Assembly (NCBI GenBank): GCA_046294495.1
Contig: JBKBKV010000002.1
Span: forward strand, 6,316-70,315
Source: HRBIN23 sp046294495
GTDB lineage: Bacteria > Chloroflexota > Dehalococcoidia > Lucifugimonadales > HRBIN23
Length of the DNA: 64,000 nt
Direction: 5' to 3'
In this document: in pieces, positions 32,888 to 42,099 of the stretch
Layout: each line of letters opens with the position of its first letter
How positions within the stretch are numbered: position 1 is the stretch's first letter
Position numbers and translations under genes: made by a program
The notes under the pieces: generated by a model
What the model saw: the letters and a program-made list of their open reading frames with translations, nothing else
Databases searched by the model: none
What the model was told of the DNA's origin: nothing

Positions 32888-34510
32888 TCATACCCGTCCC
32901 TCCACTATCACCAGTCCGCCCCGTCCCCTTGGGTCCGCCGCACCCGTGAGCCTTCCATCGGGTTCCCGTATAGCCAGGTGCACGAGGGCAAAGAGGGGGT
33001 CGTAACTGAAGGCACTCTTTGTGGGTGTCAAGCCACGGCGAACCAGGAAGTCCTTTACGGCGAAATAGAGCCGTGCCTCAATGTCTACTTGCTGACCTTC
33101 GCAATGGAGGCGCGGGGCTGAGACCGCTTCCATCGGCGTCATCCCGTAGTCTACGAGGTTCACGATTGTCTGGAGCACCCCCGTCAGGATGCGTGTCCCT
33201 CCGGGGGCACTGGCCACTGCCCAAGGTGCGTTGCCCTTCCACAAGAATACAGGGGCCATTCCAGTGATGCGTGCTTTCCCAGGGGCAATGGAGTTGGGAT
33301 GGCCGGGAAACGGGTGAAAGGCCATCATAGCGTTGTTGAACATAAAGCCTAACCCCTCCACAACAACGCCCGAGGCCGGTGTTGAGAGGGTGTGGGTGAT
33401 GGCGATGGCGGTGCCCTCTTCGTCGATGGCGGAGATGGTAGTGGTATGGGCGGGCTCGGGCGCCGGCGCTCCAGGCACCTCAAAAGGCACATTGCGCAGC
33501 ACCTTCTCCCGCCATTGGGCGGCGTGTGCCTTGGAGAGGAAAAGGTCAATGGGCACAGGCTGGAAGTCGGGGTCGCCCAGGTGGAGCATCCTGTCCGCAA
33601 AAGAGGCTTTCTGGGCCAAGGCCATGCTCCAGGCATAGTTGGGGGATCCGAAGGGTAGGTCCCTGGGGTCAAACCCCTCCAAAATGTTCAGGATCTCCAT
33701 CACCTGCACTGGCGATGTGGGAGGTGGTGTGCCGCTGATGCGGATTCCCCGATAGGTGGACTCCACCGGCGGCTTCACTTTTACCTGGTAAGTCTTGAAG
33801 TCTTCCAGGGTCAGGAGGCCCCCGTTGCGGGCGAAGTCTTCTACGATCTTGTGAGCGATCCACCCCTCGTAAAAAACCTGAGGGCCGTGCTGGGCCACCT
33901 CCCGCAGGGTATTAGCATAGTCTGGGTTTCGGAACCACTCCCCGGCGGCGTAGAGGCGCCCGTCCTTAGTGAAGAGACGGGCCGAGGCCGAGGTGGAAGT
34001 GAGGATCTCCTGCATAGAAAGGACACCCTCTTGGGATGGGGGGCGACGCCACATTTGCGCCAGTTCGCCCGGAACAACGAAACCCTCCTCAGCCAGAGCG
34101 ATGGCTGGCTCCACAACGGCCTTCCAAGGGAGTTTGCCGAAGCGCCGGTGGAGTTCCCAGAAGCCCGCCAAGTTGCCAGGGACGGTAACCGCCAGGTAGC
34201 CTACCTCGTTGATGTGTCCTTCCAGTTCCCAGAGGTCAAAGCGCAGGCGCCGCTTGACCTTGGAGGCCCACATGTCAGGAGTAGCCTTTAGGGGGGCACG
34301 CCCGCAGAAGTCCAGGGCCAGGTGCTGGCCCGAGGGGGCGTGGAAGACCAGGGCCACGCCCCACCCGCCCAGGGAGGTCATTTGTGGGTCCACGACCCCT
34401 TGGGCGAAGGCGACGGCCACTGCCGCGTCAACGGCGTTGCCCCCCTCGTGGAAGATGTGCCTGGCCACCTCGGCCGCTTCAACTTGTGGGGCGGCGATAA
34501 CGCCTTTCAT
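32888..34510 (-). CDS. ggt: Gamma-glutamyltransferase family protein
   Basis: An N-terminal nucleophile hydrolase precursor of 540 residues. The large-subunit start has the GGNAVDAAVA motif. The autocleavage site with the catalytic Thr lies in HTTTISAIDEEGTAIAITHT, and the small subunit continues with APGGTRI and a final GGLVIVEGRV. There is no clear signal peptide; the start is the ATG in the ATGA overlap with the upstream cupin. It probably acts on gamma-glutamyl amides or related substrates; a cephalosporin acylase-like activity is possible. Confidence 0.88.
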   Translation of the reverse strand: MKGVIAAPQVEAAEVARHIFHEGGNAVDAAVAVAFAQGVVDPQMTSLGGWGVALVFHAPSGQHLALDFCGRAPLKATPDMWASKVKRRLRFDLWELEGHINEVGYLAVTVPGNLAGFWELHRRFGKLPWKAVVEPAIALAEEGFVVPGELAQMWRRPPSQEGVLSMQEILTSTSASARLFTKDGRLYAAGEWFRNPDYANTLREVAQHGPQVFYEGWIAHKIVEDFARNGGLLTLEDFKTYQVKVKPPVESTYRGIRISGTPPPTSPVQVMEILNILEGFDPRDLPFGSPNYAWSMALAQKASFADRMLHLGDPDFQPVPIDLFLSKAHAAQWREKVLRNVPFEVPGAPAPEPAHTTTISAIDEEGTAIAITHTLSTPASGVVVEGLGFMFNNAMMAFHPFPGHPNSIAPGKARITGMAPVFLWKGNAPWAVASAPGGTRILTGVLQTIVNLVDYGMTPMEAVSAPRLHCEGQQVDIEARLYFAVKDFLVRRGLTPTKSAFSYDPLFALVHLAIREPDGRLTGAADPRGRGGLVIVEGRV

Positions 34511-34869
34511 GGGTCTCCGTGCAACAACTGGCGTTGAGGATCGGTGGTGGGAAAGATGGCCAGGATGCGAGCAGGGGCGTCCCCCACGTTGCGGAGTAGA
34601 TGTTTTACCCCAGTGGGAGCCAGCACCGTGTGGCCCCCGCTGATGCGTTGGACGGCGTCTCCCAGGGTCGCCTCTATTTGGCCCTCTAGGATGACAATGG
34701 CCTCCTCATGTGTTGGATGGATGTGTAGGGGGATGAATGCCCCAGGGGCTAGTGTAATTTCGTTCACTGTTAGATGCTCTGCACCCACCTCTTTACGCAC
34801 TATCCCTTTGCTGCAGACGCCTTTCCAAGGCTCCTGGCCAGGGCTATCGGCGTGTCGCAGGATGGGCAT
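34507..34869 (-). CDS. Small cupin protein upstream of ggt
   Basis: A 120-residue cupin with LHIHPTHEEAIVILEGQIEA (motif 1 with H-x-H and E) and GGHTVLAPTGVKH (motif 2). AAGGAGG lies before the ATG. Its stop overlaps the ggt start in ATGA, so the two are translated together. Function unknown. Confidence 0.82.
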   Translation of the reverse strand: MPILRHADSPGQEPWKGVCSKGIVRKEVGAEHLTVNEITLAPGAFIPLHIHPTHEEAIVILEGQIEATLGDAVQRISGGHTVLAPTGVKHLLRNVGDAPARILAIFPTTDPQRQLLHGDP

Positions 34870-34898
34870 GCTCGCCTCCTTTTTATCCGATTACGGGT

Positions 34899-34928
34899 AT
34901 CATACCAGCGCCAGAAGCGCAACGGCAA
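34899..34928 (-). promoter_or_regulatory. Promoter of the cupin-ggt operon
   Basis: On the minus strand TGGTATGAT (extended -10; TATGAT at 34904-34899) lies 30 bases before the cupin ATG. A weak -35 TTGCCG (34928-34923) precedes it with an 18-base spacer. The -10 region is part of a palindromic GGTATCATACC. Confidence 0.5.
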
Positions 34929-34930
34929 GG

Positions 34931-35770
34931 TCAGGGTGCAACGGGCGGGTCGCTTGCGTGCTCTTTCGCCCACATCTCCGCCACATCCTGGCACCGCAGG
35001 AAGGCCACTCCAGGGAAGGAGCGTATGTGGCGAATTAGGCGTTCCAGCAGGAGCAAACGCCCCGGCCTCCCTATGACCTGGGGGTGCATAGTGAGGCAGA
35101 AGGCGCGTCCCCAGCGGTAAGCCCCCTCAAAGCCCGATGCCCAGGTGTTGAACACCGCCTCGGGGCTTTGCATTGGCCCCCGAATGTTGGCCGAAGGGAC
35201 GAAAGCGAAGTAGGGGAAATCGTCCCACTCCCAGTGGACGGGGATCTCCACTAGGCTACGGCCCTCGCCCGCCTCTACCCAGTAGGGGGCATCGTCCCCC
35301 ATAAGGCTGGAATCGTAAAGGAAGCCTCGGCTCGCTAGCAGGGGCAAAGAGCGTTCCGAGAGTTCCCACGATGGGGAGCGATACCCCGCCGGGCGCTGGC
35401 CTGTGAGGCGTTCTAGAATGGCTATCCCTCTGTCCAGCACGCCGACCTCTTCCTCCGGGGTGCAGGTGGCGGGCGGCTCGTGCATGTATCCGTGGTGGCC
35501 CACCTCGTGGCCGCGCCGCACTATCTCCTTAACCAGGTGGGGGTGTGTCTCGGCCACAAAGCCCGGGATGAAGAAGGAGGCCTGAATACCGAAGGTGTCA
35601 AGTAGGTCCAGGATGCGAGGGGTAGCCACCCTGGGGCCGTATTCCGCCATGGACATAAGAGATGGATAGGAGGCGAACTGGGGGTTGCGCCGTATCCAGG
35701 AGGACTTACCGTCCACATCAAAGGTTAGCATCACGACACAGCGGATACCCCCTGGCCAGATGCCTGCCAT
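34931..35770 (-). CDS. Polysaccharide deacetylase-family protein
   Basis: A NodB-fold metal-dependent deacetylase of 279 residues, without signal peptide. Motifs: LTFDVDG (catalytic and metal Asp), EVGHHGYMHEPP (metal His), GYRSPSWELS (catalytic-groove Arg) and LTMHPQVIGRPGR. It resembles cytosolic PuuE/HpPgdA-like enzymes acting on small molecules. ATG 35770 follows AAGGAGG with good spacing, so the in-frame ATG 5 codons upstream, inside that site, is rejected. It is 11 bases after proS in the same direction. Confidence 0.85.
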   Translation of the reverse strand: MAGIWPGGIRCVVMLTFDVDGKSSWIRRNPQFASYPSLMSMAEYGPRVATPRILDLLDTFGIQASFFIPGFVAETHPHLVKEIVRRGHEVGHHGYMHEPPATCTPEEEVGVLDRGIAILERLTGQRPAGYRSPSWELSERSLPLLASRGFLYDSSLMGDDAPYWVEAGEGRSLVEIPVHWEWDDFPYFAFVPSANIRGPMQSPEAVFNTWASGFEGAYRWGRAFCLTMHPQVIGRPGRLLLLERLIRHIRSFPGVAFLRCQDVAEMWAKEHASDPPVAP

Positions 35771-35781
35771 TCTGCCTCCTT

Positions 35782-37482
35782 TCATGCAGAAGTAAGAGAG
35801 GAGCGCACCTTCTCCACAACCTGATCCAGGGGCACCATCTCCCCGTGGCGCGCCGTGCGCCTCTTCACCTCGGCGGCGCCCTGGCGCAGGGCACGGGGGC
35901 TTACCACCACCCGCACTGGGAATCCTAGCAGGTCGGCGTCATTGAACTTTACCCCAGCCGATTCCTGGCGGTCATCGTAGAGCACTTCTATGCCGGCTTT
36001 TTGTAATACCTGGTAGATGTAGTCTGCCTGCTGGACCACCTGAGGGTCTTCCAGGTTCAGCCCCACAAGGTAGACCGAAAATGGCGCAACAGACGGGGGA
36101 AATATCATTCCGACCTCGTCGTGGTTGTGCTCCACAACGGCTGCCAGCAGGCGCCCGACGCCGATGCCATAGCATCCCATGATGATGGGCCTCTGCTGTC
36201 CCTCCCGGTCCAGGTAGAAGGCCCCTAGGCGCTCGCTGAAGAAGATGCCCAGTTTGAAAACATGCCCCACCTCCACACCCCGTTCCGACCGGAGTGGTGC
36301 TCCACATTTGGGGCACCCGTGCTCTGCCTCGGCCAGGGCGATATCCGCCAGGATGTCGGCCTGGAAGTCACGGGGAAAGTTGGCATTGCGCAGGTGGTAG
36401 TCGGGACGGTTCGCACCCACAACAAAGTTGCTCCCCATGCGGACCGAGTCGTCGGCTATGATGGGGATGCCCTTGAGGCCGATGGGGGAGGCGGAGCCGG
36501 CTACTAGCCCGGTCTGGAACACTTCGGTGTCGCTAGCCAGGCGAAGGTCGTTGGCTTTCAGCACCCGCTTCAGTTTTGTCTCGTTCACTTGTAAGTCGCC
36601 TCGGATGGCCACAAACACGATGCGCCCATCGGCGTTGTAGAAGACGGCCTTGAGGGTCTGGTGCTTGGGGATGCCCAAGAAGTTGGCCAGGTCTTCAATG
36701 GTCTTGATGCCGGGGGTGTGCACCTCCTCCAGAGGGAGAGGTGCGCTGGTAGGGACAGGAGGCTTGCGGCTTTGGGCACGCTCGGCGTTGGCGGCGTAGC
36801 CACACGCCCCACACAGGAGGATGGTGTCCTCCCCGATGGGTGTAGGGAGGATGAACTCGTGGGAGTCCTTCCCTCCTATGGCCCCGCTATCGGCCTCTAC
36901 CATCACGGCAGGGACGCCGCACCGTTCGAAGATGTTGCGATAAGCCTGCACCATAGCCTGGTAGGAAGCCTCCAACCCATCCTCATCGGCGTCAAAACTG
37001 TAAGCATCCTTCATTTCAAACTCGCGCACGCGGATCAGCCCTCCGCGGGGCCGAGGCTCGTCCCGGAACTTGGTCTGGATCTGGTAGAGGTTAAGGGGGA
37101 GGTCGCGGTAACTGCGCACGAAGGCGCGCACCAGCAGGGTGATGACCTCCTCGTGGGTGGGGGCCAGCACCATATCCCTCTCCCGGCGGTCTTTCAGACG
37201 AAAGAGGATAGGGCCAAAGGCTTCGGCCCGCCCCGTCTCCTGCCAAAGGTCCAATGGCTGGAGCGCAGGTAGTTTCACCTCCTGAGCGCCGGCGGCGTTC
37301 ATCTCCTGGCGGATAATGGCCTCAATCTTCTGCAACGCGCGCAATGCCAGGGGCATATAAGCGTAGACCCCTGCAGCAAAGGGGCAAATCATGCCTGCCT
37401 TCAGCAAGAGGCGGTGGCTAGGGGTCTCCGCCTCGGCTGGGTCGGTGCGAAGGGTGCGGCCAAACAGTCGAGTGAAACGCAT
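35782..37482 (-). CDS. proS: Prolyl-tRNA synthetase (bacterial type)
   Basis: Charges tRNA-Pro. The 566-residue class II enzyme has MICPFAAGVYAYMPLALRAL, the TNR-like FRDEPRPRGGLIRVREFEMKDAYSFD motif 2 region, an inserted editing (INS/YbaK-like) domain between about residues 230 and 390, and motif 3 GCYGIGVGRLLAA. The C-terminal anticodon-binding domain follows. Length matches the bacterial ProS with editing domain. Confidence 0.95.
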   Translation of the reverse strand: MRFTRLFGRTLRTDPAEAETPSHRLLLKAGMICPFAAGVYAYMPLALRALQKIEAIIRQEMNAAGAQEVKLPALQPLDLWQETGRAEAFGPILFRLKDRRERDMVLAPTHEEVITLLVRAFVRSYRDLPLNLYQIQTKFRDEPRPRGGLIRVREFEMKDAYSFDADEDGLEASYQAMVQAYRNIFERCGVPAVMVEADSGAIGGKDSHEFILPTPIGEDTILLCGACGYAANAERAQSRKPPVPTSAPLPLEEVHTPGIKTIEDLANFLGIPKHQTLKAVFYNADGRIVFVAIRGDLQVNETKLKRVLKANDLRLASDTEVFQTGLVAGSASPIGLKGIPIIADDSVRMGSNFVVGANRPDYHLRNANFPRDFQADILADIALAEAEHGCPKCGAPLRSERGVEVGHVFKLGIFFSERLGAFYLDREGQQRPIIMGCYGIGVGRLLAAVVEHNHDEVGMIFPPSVAPFSVYLVGLNLEDPQVVQQADYIYQVLQKAGIEVLYDDRQESAGVKFNDADLLGFPVRVVVSPRALRQGAAEVKRRTARHGEMVPLDQVVEKVRSSLTSA

Positions 37483-37555
37483 TGCCCTCTCCGCGAGTGG
37501 CTCTCGCCACCATGATACCCTGGGATGGCTCTTGAAAAGCCGGGCTGCTGTGTTT

Positions 37556-38755
37556 TCAGATAACTCCCTCGGCTTTGAGGTGTTCCATATCGTCAGCTGC
37601 GAGGCCCAGCAGACCGCCGTAAATCTCGCCGTTGTGCTGGCCCAGGGAAGGGGCGGGGCTCCGCACAGCGCCCGGCGTCTCCGAGAGGCGGGGTGTAACC
37701 CCTGGGATACGCACCCTCCCCGCTATGGGGTCATCCACTTGCACAAGGAAGCCCCGCTCCCGGATATGGGGGTCCCGGCAGATATCCTCGGCGCTGTAAA
37801 TAGGCCCTGCCGCTACGCCCGCCTCCTCCAGCACTGCCAGGGCCTCCTGAAGGGTGTGCTGGGCAATCCATTGGGCCATCTGGCCATTCAGTTCGGCGAT
37901 GTGCTGGCGTCGCCCTTGCAGGGTAGCAAAGCGGGGGTCTGTTGCCCACTCTGCTTTGCCGATGGCCCTGGCGAGACGGCGGAACTGGTCGTCCGAGGCT
38001 ACGAAGAGGGTTACCCATTTGCCGTCTTTGGTGGGGAAGTGGTCGCTGGGGGCGCCTGCTGGGTTCACATTCCCCTGGCGCTCCCGAACAATACCCAAGC
38101 GATCGTAGAGGGGGATAGTGTTTTCCGACACGCGAAGGATGCTCTCATACAGGGCTAGGTCAATCATTTGCCCCTGCCCTGTTTTCTCCCGCCAGCGCAA
38201 GGCCACTAGGCAACCGATGGTGGCGAAGCAGGCGGTCAGGTAATCGGCCAGGGCGAAGCCGGGGCGTGTAGGGGGGCGGTCTGGGAAGCCGGTAACATAG
38301 GCCAGCCCTCCGAAGCCCACAGCCACGCGGTCGTAGGCGGCCTTGTGCCTGTAGGGGCCACTCTGCCCGAAGCCAGAGACCCGCACCATAATCAGGGATG
38401 GGTTTACCCTCCGCAGGTCTTCCCAGCCTAGGCCCCACCGCTCCAGCGTGCCGGGGCGGAAGTTCTCCAGAAGGACATCCGAGACCTTCACCAACTCTTT
38501 CAGCAGGGCCTGGCCTTTGGGCTTGCGAAGGTCAAGGGTAATGGACTGCTTATTGCGCCCTTCCACGGTCCACCAGAGGGAGGTGCCGTTGACCATCTCG
38601 CCTGCCTGGCGAGCAATGTCCCCTGTGCCGGGCATCTCCACTTTGATTACCTGTGCCCCGAACTCGGCCAGGAATGTGCCTGCCACCGGTGCGGCAATGA
38701 AAGTGCCGATGTCCACGACGCGCAGGTCTGCCAGGGGCAAGGGGGACAAAGGCAT
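37556..38755 (-). CDS. CaiB/BaiF-family (class III) CoA-transferase
   Basis: A 399-residue type III CoA-transferase. Motifs: LRVVDIGTFIAAPVAGTFLAEFGA, LDLRKPKGQALLKELV, LLENFRPGTLERWGLG, and SGFGQSGPYRHKAAYDRVA with the Asp that forms the acyl anhydride. ATG 38755 follows AAAGGAG; longer upstream starts enter the divergent promoter area. Substrates unknown. Confidence 0.9.
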   Translation of the reverse strand: MPLSPLPLADLRVVDIGTFIAAPVAGTFLAEFGAQVIKVEMPGTGDIARQAGEMVNGTSLWWTVEGRNKQSITLDLRKPKGQALLKELVKVSDVLLENFRPGTLERWGLGWEDLRRVNPSLIMVRVSGFGQSGPYRHKAAYDRVAVGFGGLAYVTGFPDRPPTRPGFALADYLTACFATIGCLVALRWREKTGQGQMIDLALYESILRVSENTIPLYDRLGIVRERQGNVNPAGAPSDHFPTKDGKWVTLFVASDDQFRRLARAIGKAEWATDPRFATLQGRRQHIAELNGQMAQWIAQHTLQEALAVLEEAGVAAGPIYSAEDICRDPHIRERGFLVQVDDPIAGRVRIPGVTPRLSETPGAVRSPAPSLGQHNGEIYGGLLGLAADDMEHLKAEGVI

Positions 38756-38788
38756 AAGGACGCTCCTTTCTCTCTCCTCCTCGCCCAG

Positions 38789-38794
38789 TATAAT
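38789..38794 (+). promoter_or_regulatory. -10 element of the TIGR04076 gene
   Basis: A perfect TATAAT 40 bases before the ATG of the small plus-strand gene, in the divergent region with the CoA-transferase gene. No good -35 is visible. Confidence 0.4.
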
Positions 38795-38834
38795 AGAAAC
38801 GCTTCGGGGGAGGAGCCTACCAACGGAGGCAGAG

Positions 38835-39110
38835 ATGACGCAGGAACGGCCGCAAATTGGGAACCGCATTGTGGCGAAAGTGCTTAGCGTGCGAGGGCAG
38901 TGCTACTGGGGGCATTACCCAGGCCAGGAGATAGAGGTCAGTTGCCATAACACGGGGGGCATGTGTGGTTTCCTCTACCACGATATCTTCCCCACCATCT
39001 CCATGCTTCAGTTTGGGGGTGCATATCCCTGGGGCGAGCCGGATGTGGTAGAGGTAGAGTGCCCAGACCGCCAGAATGTAGTGAAGGTGCAGTTGAGGAG
39101 GGTAAAGTAA
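38835..39110 (+). CDS. TIGR04076-family small protein
   Basis: A 91-residue protein matching the TIGR04076 pattern: VLSVRGQCYWGHYPGQEIEV, FPTISMLQFGGAYPW and VECPDRQNVVKVQLRR. Conserved cysteines in the first and last motifs suggest metal or redox chemistry, but function is unknown. ATG 38835 follows CGGAGG. It converges on the alpha/beta hydrolase gene with 2 bases between stops. Confidence 0.85.
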   Translation: MTQERPQIGNRIVAKVLSVRGQCYWGHYPGQEIEVSCHNTGGMCGFLYHDIFPTISMLQFGGAYPWGEPDVVEVECPDRQNVVKVQLRRVK

Positions 39111-39112
39111 GC

Positions 39113-39907
39113 CTACTTGCCCAGGAGGAAGTCCAGCAGTATCCTATTCACCTCCTCGGCGCGTGTCCATAGAATGCCGTGGCCCCCTCCCCGGAGGATT
39201 TCCAGGCGGGCGTTTGGGATGCTCTGAGCCAGGAGGCGGGACTGCTCCAAGGGGGTTACCAGGTCTTGGTCGCCGCAGAGGACAAGGGTGGGTGCGGTAA
39301 TGTGCTGGAGGAGCCCTCGGGTGTCGTGGGCCAGTATGGCCTCTCCCTGACGGAAGAAGGCGTCCAATGCCATAGGGTTGGGATTGGCGGCGGCGCGGCG
39401 GATGGTCTCCTCTATCAGGGCAGTATTCTGGTAGTCCTGTGGGGAGTAGATCCATGGGAAGGTGGCACGGTAATACTCTTCCAGGGAGAGGCGCCCCCGC
39501 AGGAGTCGGCGCATCTCCATTAGGGCGCGGTCGTAGGGGGTCATAAAAGCGAAGGAGGAGATGAGGGCCATCTTCCCCACCCGTTGGGGGAAGTGGATGG
39601 CCAGTTGCTGCGCTATGGCCCCGCCCATACTGTGCCCGGCGATGTGGGCTTGGGGAATGCCCAGGGCGTCCAAGACGCCCAGCACATCTTTAGCCATGTC
39701 CAGGGTCGTGTAGGGGGCCGAGGCTTTGCTGGACTGGCCAGCGTCCCTGTTATCTATGGAGATGCAACGGAAGTGCTGGCGGAGGGCTGGCACCTGGTAA
39801 GCCCAGCCCCGGTGGTCCATTTCAAAGCCCTGGAGCAGAACGAGGGGAGGGCCTTCCCCTGCCTCCCGGTAGAAGATGTCTATGGCGTTAGCGCGAAGGT
39901 TGGGCAT
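39113..39907 (-). CDS. Alpha/beta-fold hydrolase
   Basis: A 264-residue alpha/beta hydrolase. The nucleophile elbow is IAGHSMGGAIA, the oxyanion region is VLLQGFEMD, the late acid is in CGDQDLVTPL and the His in GGGHGILW. RDAGQSSK follows strand 4 as in the haloperoxidase/3-oxoadipate lactonase-like group. Substrate unknown. It ends the minus-strand translation block after rplA with 8 bases between. Confidence 0.88.
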   Translation of the reverse strand: MPNLRANAIDIFYREAGEGPPLVLLQGFEMDHRGWAYQVPALRQHFRCISIDNRDAGQSSKASAPYTTLDMAKDVLGVLDALGIPQAHIAGHSMGGAIAQQLAIHFPQRVGKMALISSFAFMTPYDRALMEMRRLLRGRLSLEEYYRATFPWIYSPQDYQNTALIEETIRRAAANPNPMALDAFFRQGEAILAHDTRGLLQHITAPTLVLCGDQDLVTPLEQSRLLAQSIPNARLEILRGGGHGILWTRAEEVNRILLDFLLGK

Positions 39908-39915
39908 AGGACACC

Positions 39916-40662
39916 CTACTCCACCCGCAGGGCCAGGGTGGCTGGGATGTCTAGTTTGATGCCAGGCCCCATCGTGGAAGCCAGGGTGATGCTACGGATA
40001 AAGACGCCCTTGATCTCTTCGGGCTTGGCGCGCTTGACGGCGTCAATCAGAGCGGCCAGGTTCTCCAGTAGGTGCTGTTCTGGAAACGAGGCTTTACCGA
40101 TAGGGGAGTGGATGAGGCCCAAACGGTCAAGCCTAAACTCTAGGCGGCCCTTCTTGGCTTCGTTGATAACCCTGGGGAGGTCATGTGGTGGCACTACAGT
40201 GCCGGCGCGTGGGTTGGGCATAAGGCCTTTGCGCCCAAGCACGCGCCCCAAGCGCCCGATCCGTCCCATCATATCTGGGGTGGCGATGGCCACATCAAAC
40301 TCTGTCCACCCCTCCTGGTCAATTCGGCGGATGACCTCGTCGTCGCCGATGATGTCGGCGCCGGCCTGGCGTGCTATTGCGGCCGCCTCGCCCTGAGCGA
40401 AGACCAGGACCCTTTTCGACTTGCCCATGCCGTGGGGGAGGACAACCACGCCGCGCACCATCTGCTCCGACCGACGGGGGTCGGCCGTTGTGCGGATATG
40501 CACCTCTATCGTCTCATCAAACTTGGAGGTAGCAGTCTTTTTCGCTAGGGCTACGGCTTCCTCAGGGGTATAGTAGCGGGTGGGGTCTACCAGGGCAGCG
40601 GTCTGGGCGTAGCGCTTGCCGTGGCGTTTTTTCAGTTCTTGCACACTGGTAGGTGTGGTCAT
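39916..40662 (-). CDS. rplA: 50S ribosomal protein L1
   Basis: L1 binds 23S rRNA at the L1 stalk and often represses its own operon. The 248-residue protein contains RGVVVLPHGMGK, FAQGEAAAIARQAGAD, GRVLGRKGLMPNPRAGTV and a C-terminal SITLASTMGPGIKLD. ATG 40662 has GGAGGG upstream and follows the rplK stop by 1 base. Confidence 0.96.
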   Translation of the reverse strand: MTTPTSVQELKKRHGKRYAQTAALVDPTRYYTPEEAVALAKKTATSKFDETIEVHIRTTADPRRSEQMVRGVVVLPHGMGKSKRVLVFAQGEAAAIARQAGADIIGDDEVIRRIDQEGWTEFDVAIATPDMMGRIGRLGRVLGRKGLMPNPRAGTVVPPHDLPRVINEAKKGRLEFRLDRLGLIHSPIGKASFPEQHLLENLAALIDAVKRAKPEEIKGVFIRSITLASTMGPGIKLDIPATLALRVE

Positions 40663-40663
40663 A

Positions 40664-41092
40664 TTATCCCTCCACCACTTCAATCCCCATGCTTCGCGCG
40701 GTGCCTTCCACTATACGCATGGCTGCTTCCAGGGTATTGGCGTTCAGGTCGGGGAGTTTGGTCTGGGCGATCTGACGGATCTGCGACTTGGTTACCCGGC
40801 CGACCTTCTGGGCAGGGGGTGCGCCACTCCCCTTCTCTGCACCAGCCGCTTTCTTGAGGAGTTCGGCTGCAGGGGGCGTTTTGGTAACGAAGGTGAAGGA
40901 GCGGTCCTCAAATATAGTAACCTGGACTGGGATAATGGTGCCCTTCTGGGCCGCCGTGCGGGAGTTGTATTCCTTGATGAACTGCATAATGTTGACGCCG
41001 TGCTGGCCCAGGGCCGGGCCAACAGGCGGAGCCGGGGTGGCCTCCCCTGCGGGGAGTTGGAGTTTCAGGATGGCTTTGACCTTTTTGGGCAT
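40664..41092 (-). CDS. rplK: 50S ribosomal protein L11
   Basis: L11 forms the GTPase-associated centre with 23S rRNA. The 142-residue protein has LPAGEATPAPPVGPALGQHG, FIKEYN and KSQIRQIAQTKLPDLNAN. GGAGG precedes the ATG. It is 131 bases after nusG, a stretch that includes a 9-bp hairpin. Confidence 0.96.
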   Translation of the reverse strand: MPKKVKAILKLQLPAGEATPAPPVGPALGQHGVNIMQFIKEYNSRTAAQKGTIIPVQVTIFEDRSFTFVTKTPPAAELLKKAAGAEKGSGAPPAQKVGRVTKSQIRQIAQTKLPDLNANTLEAAMRIVEGTARSMGIEVVEG

Positions 41093-41111
41093 GCGTCCTC
41101 CGTGGAAAGAA

Positions 41112-41142
41112 CCTGGCGGCAGAGCCGAGCCTAGCCGCCAGG
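41112..41142 (-). promoter_or_regulatory. Stem-loop in the rplK leader
   Basis: CCTGGCGGC and GCCGCCAGG pair perfectly (9 bp) with a 13-base loop, 20 bases upstream of the rplK start. There is no T-run, so it is not a typical terminator. It is in the right place for L1 autoregulation of rplK-rplA, which is known in other bacteria; the match to an L1 site is not shown. Confidence 0.45.
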
Positions 41143-41223
41143 GATGGCCTTCTGTCTCTGGCGGGGCTGGCTTTGCCTGCCCCTCCCGCCTTCGGCGTAT
41201 GCCTGGGCGGTATCTTTTTCGTG

Positions 41224-41838
41224 CTAGGCGATGCGCTCTACCTCCAGCAGGTCCAACTCTACAGGGGTCTCCCGACCGAAGAAGGAGACCAGCACCCTTA
41301 CACGCCCCTTATCGGGGTATATCTCGTCTACCGTGCCGATAAAGTCTTTGAACAGGCCTCCCACAATCTTTACCTGCTGTCCCTTGGTGTAGCCGACTTT
41401 TACCAGGGGGTGTCCTGCTTCAATGCGCTTGAAGATGGCCGCTGCCTCTTGGGGCGCTAGAGGGACTGGCTGAGGCTTCTCGGTCATAGTATCGGCAGAG
41501 ATGAAGCCCGTTACTCCCGGGGTGTTGCGCACAGCGGCCCAGGTCTGCTCGTCCATTTTCATGCGCACCAGGATATACCCTGGGAACATAGGGCGGGTCC
41601 TCTTTACCCGTTGACCCTCGCGGATTTCTACTACCTGCTCCTTGGGCACTATTACCTCAAAGATACGGTCTTTGAGGTCCAGGGTTTCCACCCGCTGGGT
41701 TATGGCTTTAGCAACCCGATCCTCCTGGCCAGAGTAGGCGTGCACGATATACCAATCCCCCTCTCCCAGTTCGGGGGCAGGCTTCTCCTCTTCTTTGGTA
41801 GTGGGCGTCTTAGCCTGGTTGGTGGGTTGTGCCGGCAT
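41224..41838 (-). CDS. nusG: Transcription termination/antitermination factor NusG
   Basis: NusG binds RNA polymerase and links it to Rho or the ribosome. The NGN domain begins WYIVHAYSGQEDRVAKAI, and the C-terminal KOW domain is in GQQVKIVGGLFKDFIGTVDEI. The ATG at 41838 gives 204 residues with a Lys/Glu/Pro-rich N-terminal tail; the frame continues upstream without support. It follows secE by 20 bases. Confidence 0.95.
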   Translation of the reverse strand: MPAQPTNQAKTPTTKEEEKPAPELGEGDWYIVHAYSGQEDRVAKAITQRVETLDLKDRIFEVIVPKEQVVEIREGQRVKRTRPMFPGYILVRMKMDEQTWAAVRNTPGVTGFISADTMTEKPQPVPLAPQEAAAIFKRIEAGHPLVKVGYTKGQQVKIVGGLFKDFIGTVDEIYPDKGRVRVLVSFFGRETPVELDLLEVERIA

Positions 41839-41858
41839 AGGTCTTTTTCCTCTCCCCC

Positions 41859-42098
41859 TTATCCCCCGAGTGCGAAACGGGCCAGGAATGAGAAAATCAG
41901 GTCTATTAGGCCCAGGGCAATGCCCACGGCGGCCGATAGGGCGATGACCAGGGTGGTGAGGCGCACAGTGTCCTGGCGGGAGGGCCAAGTAACCTTTTTC
42001 AGCTCCGCCCAGGTCTCGGCCAGGAAGCGCCACTGGAGGAGGCGCTGGCCTGCTAAGGCAGCGCGAGAGGGAGCGGGTCCCCCGCTTGAGCGGGCCAT
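41859..42098 (-). CDS. secE: Preprotein translocase subunit SecE
   Basis: SecE stabilises SecY in the membrane. The 79-residue protein is the short, single-helix form: WAELKKVTWPSRQDTVRLT precedes the hydrophobic TLVIALSAAVGIALGLIDLI. The start codon is 1 base after the rpmG stop. Confidence 0.95.
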   Translation of the reverse strand: MARSSGGPAPSRAALAGQRLLQWRFLAETWAELKKVTWPSRQDTVRLTTLVIALSAAVGIALGLIDLIFSFLARFALGG

Positions 42099-42099
42099 G

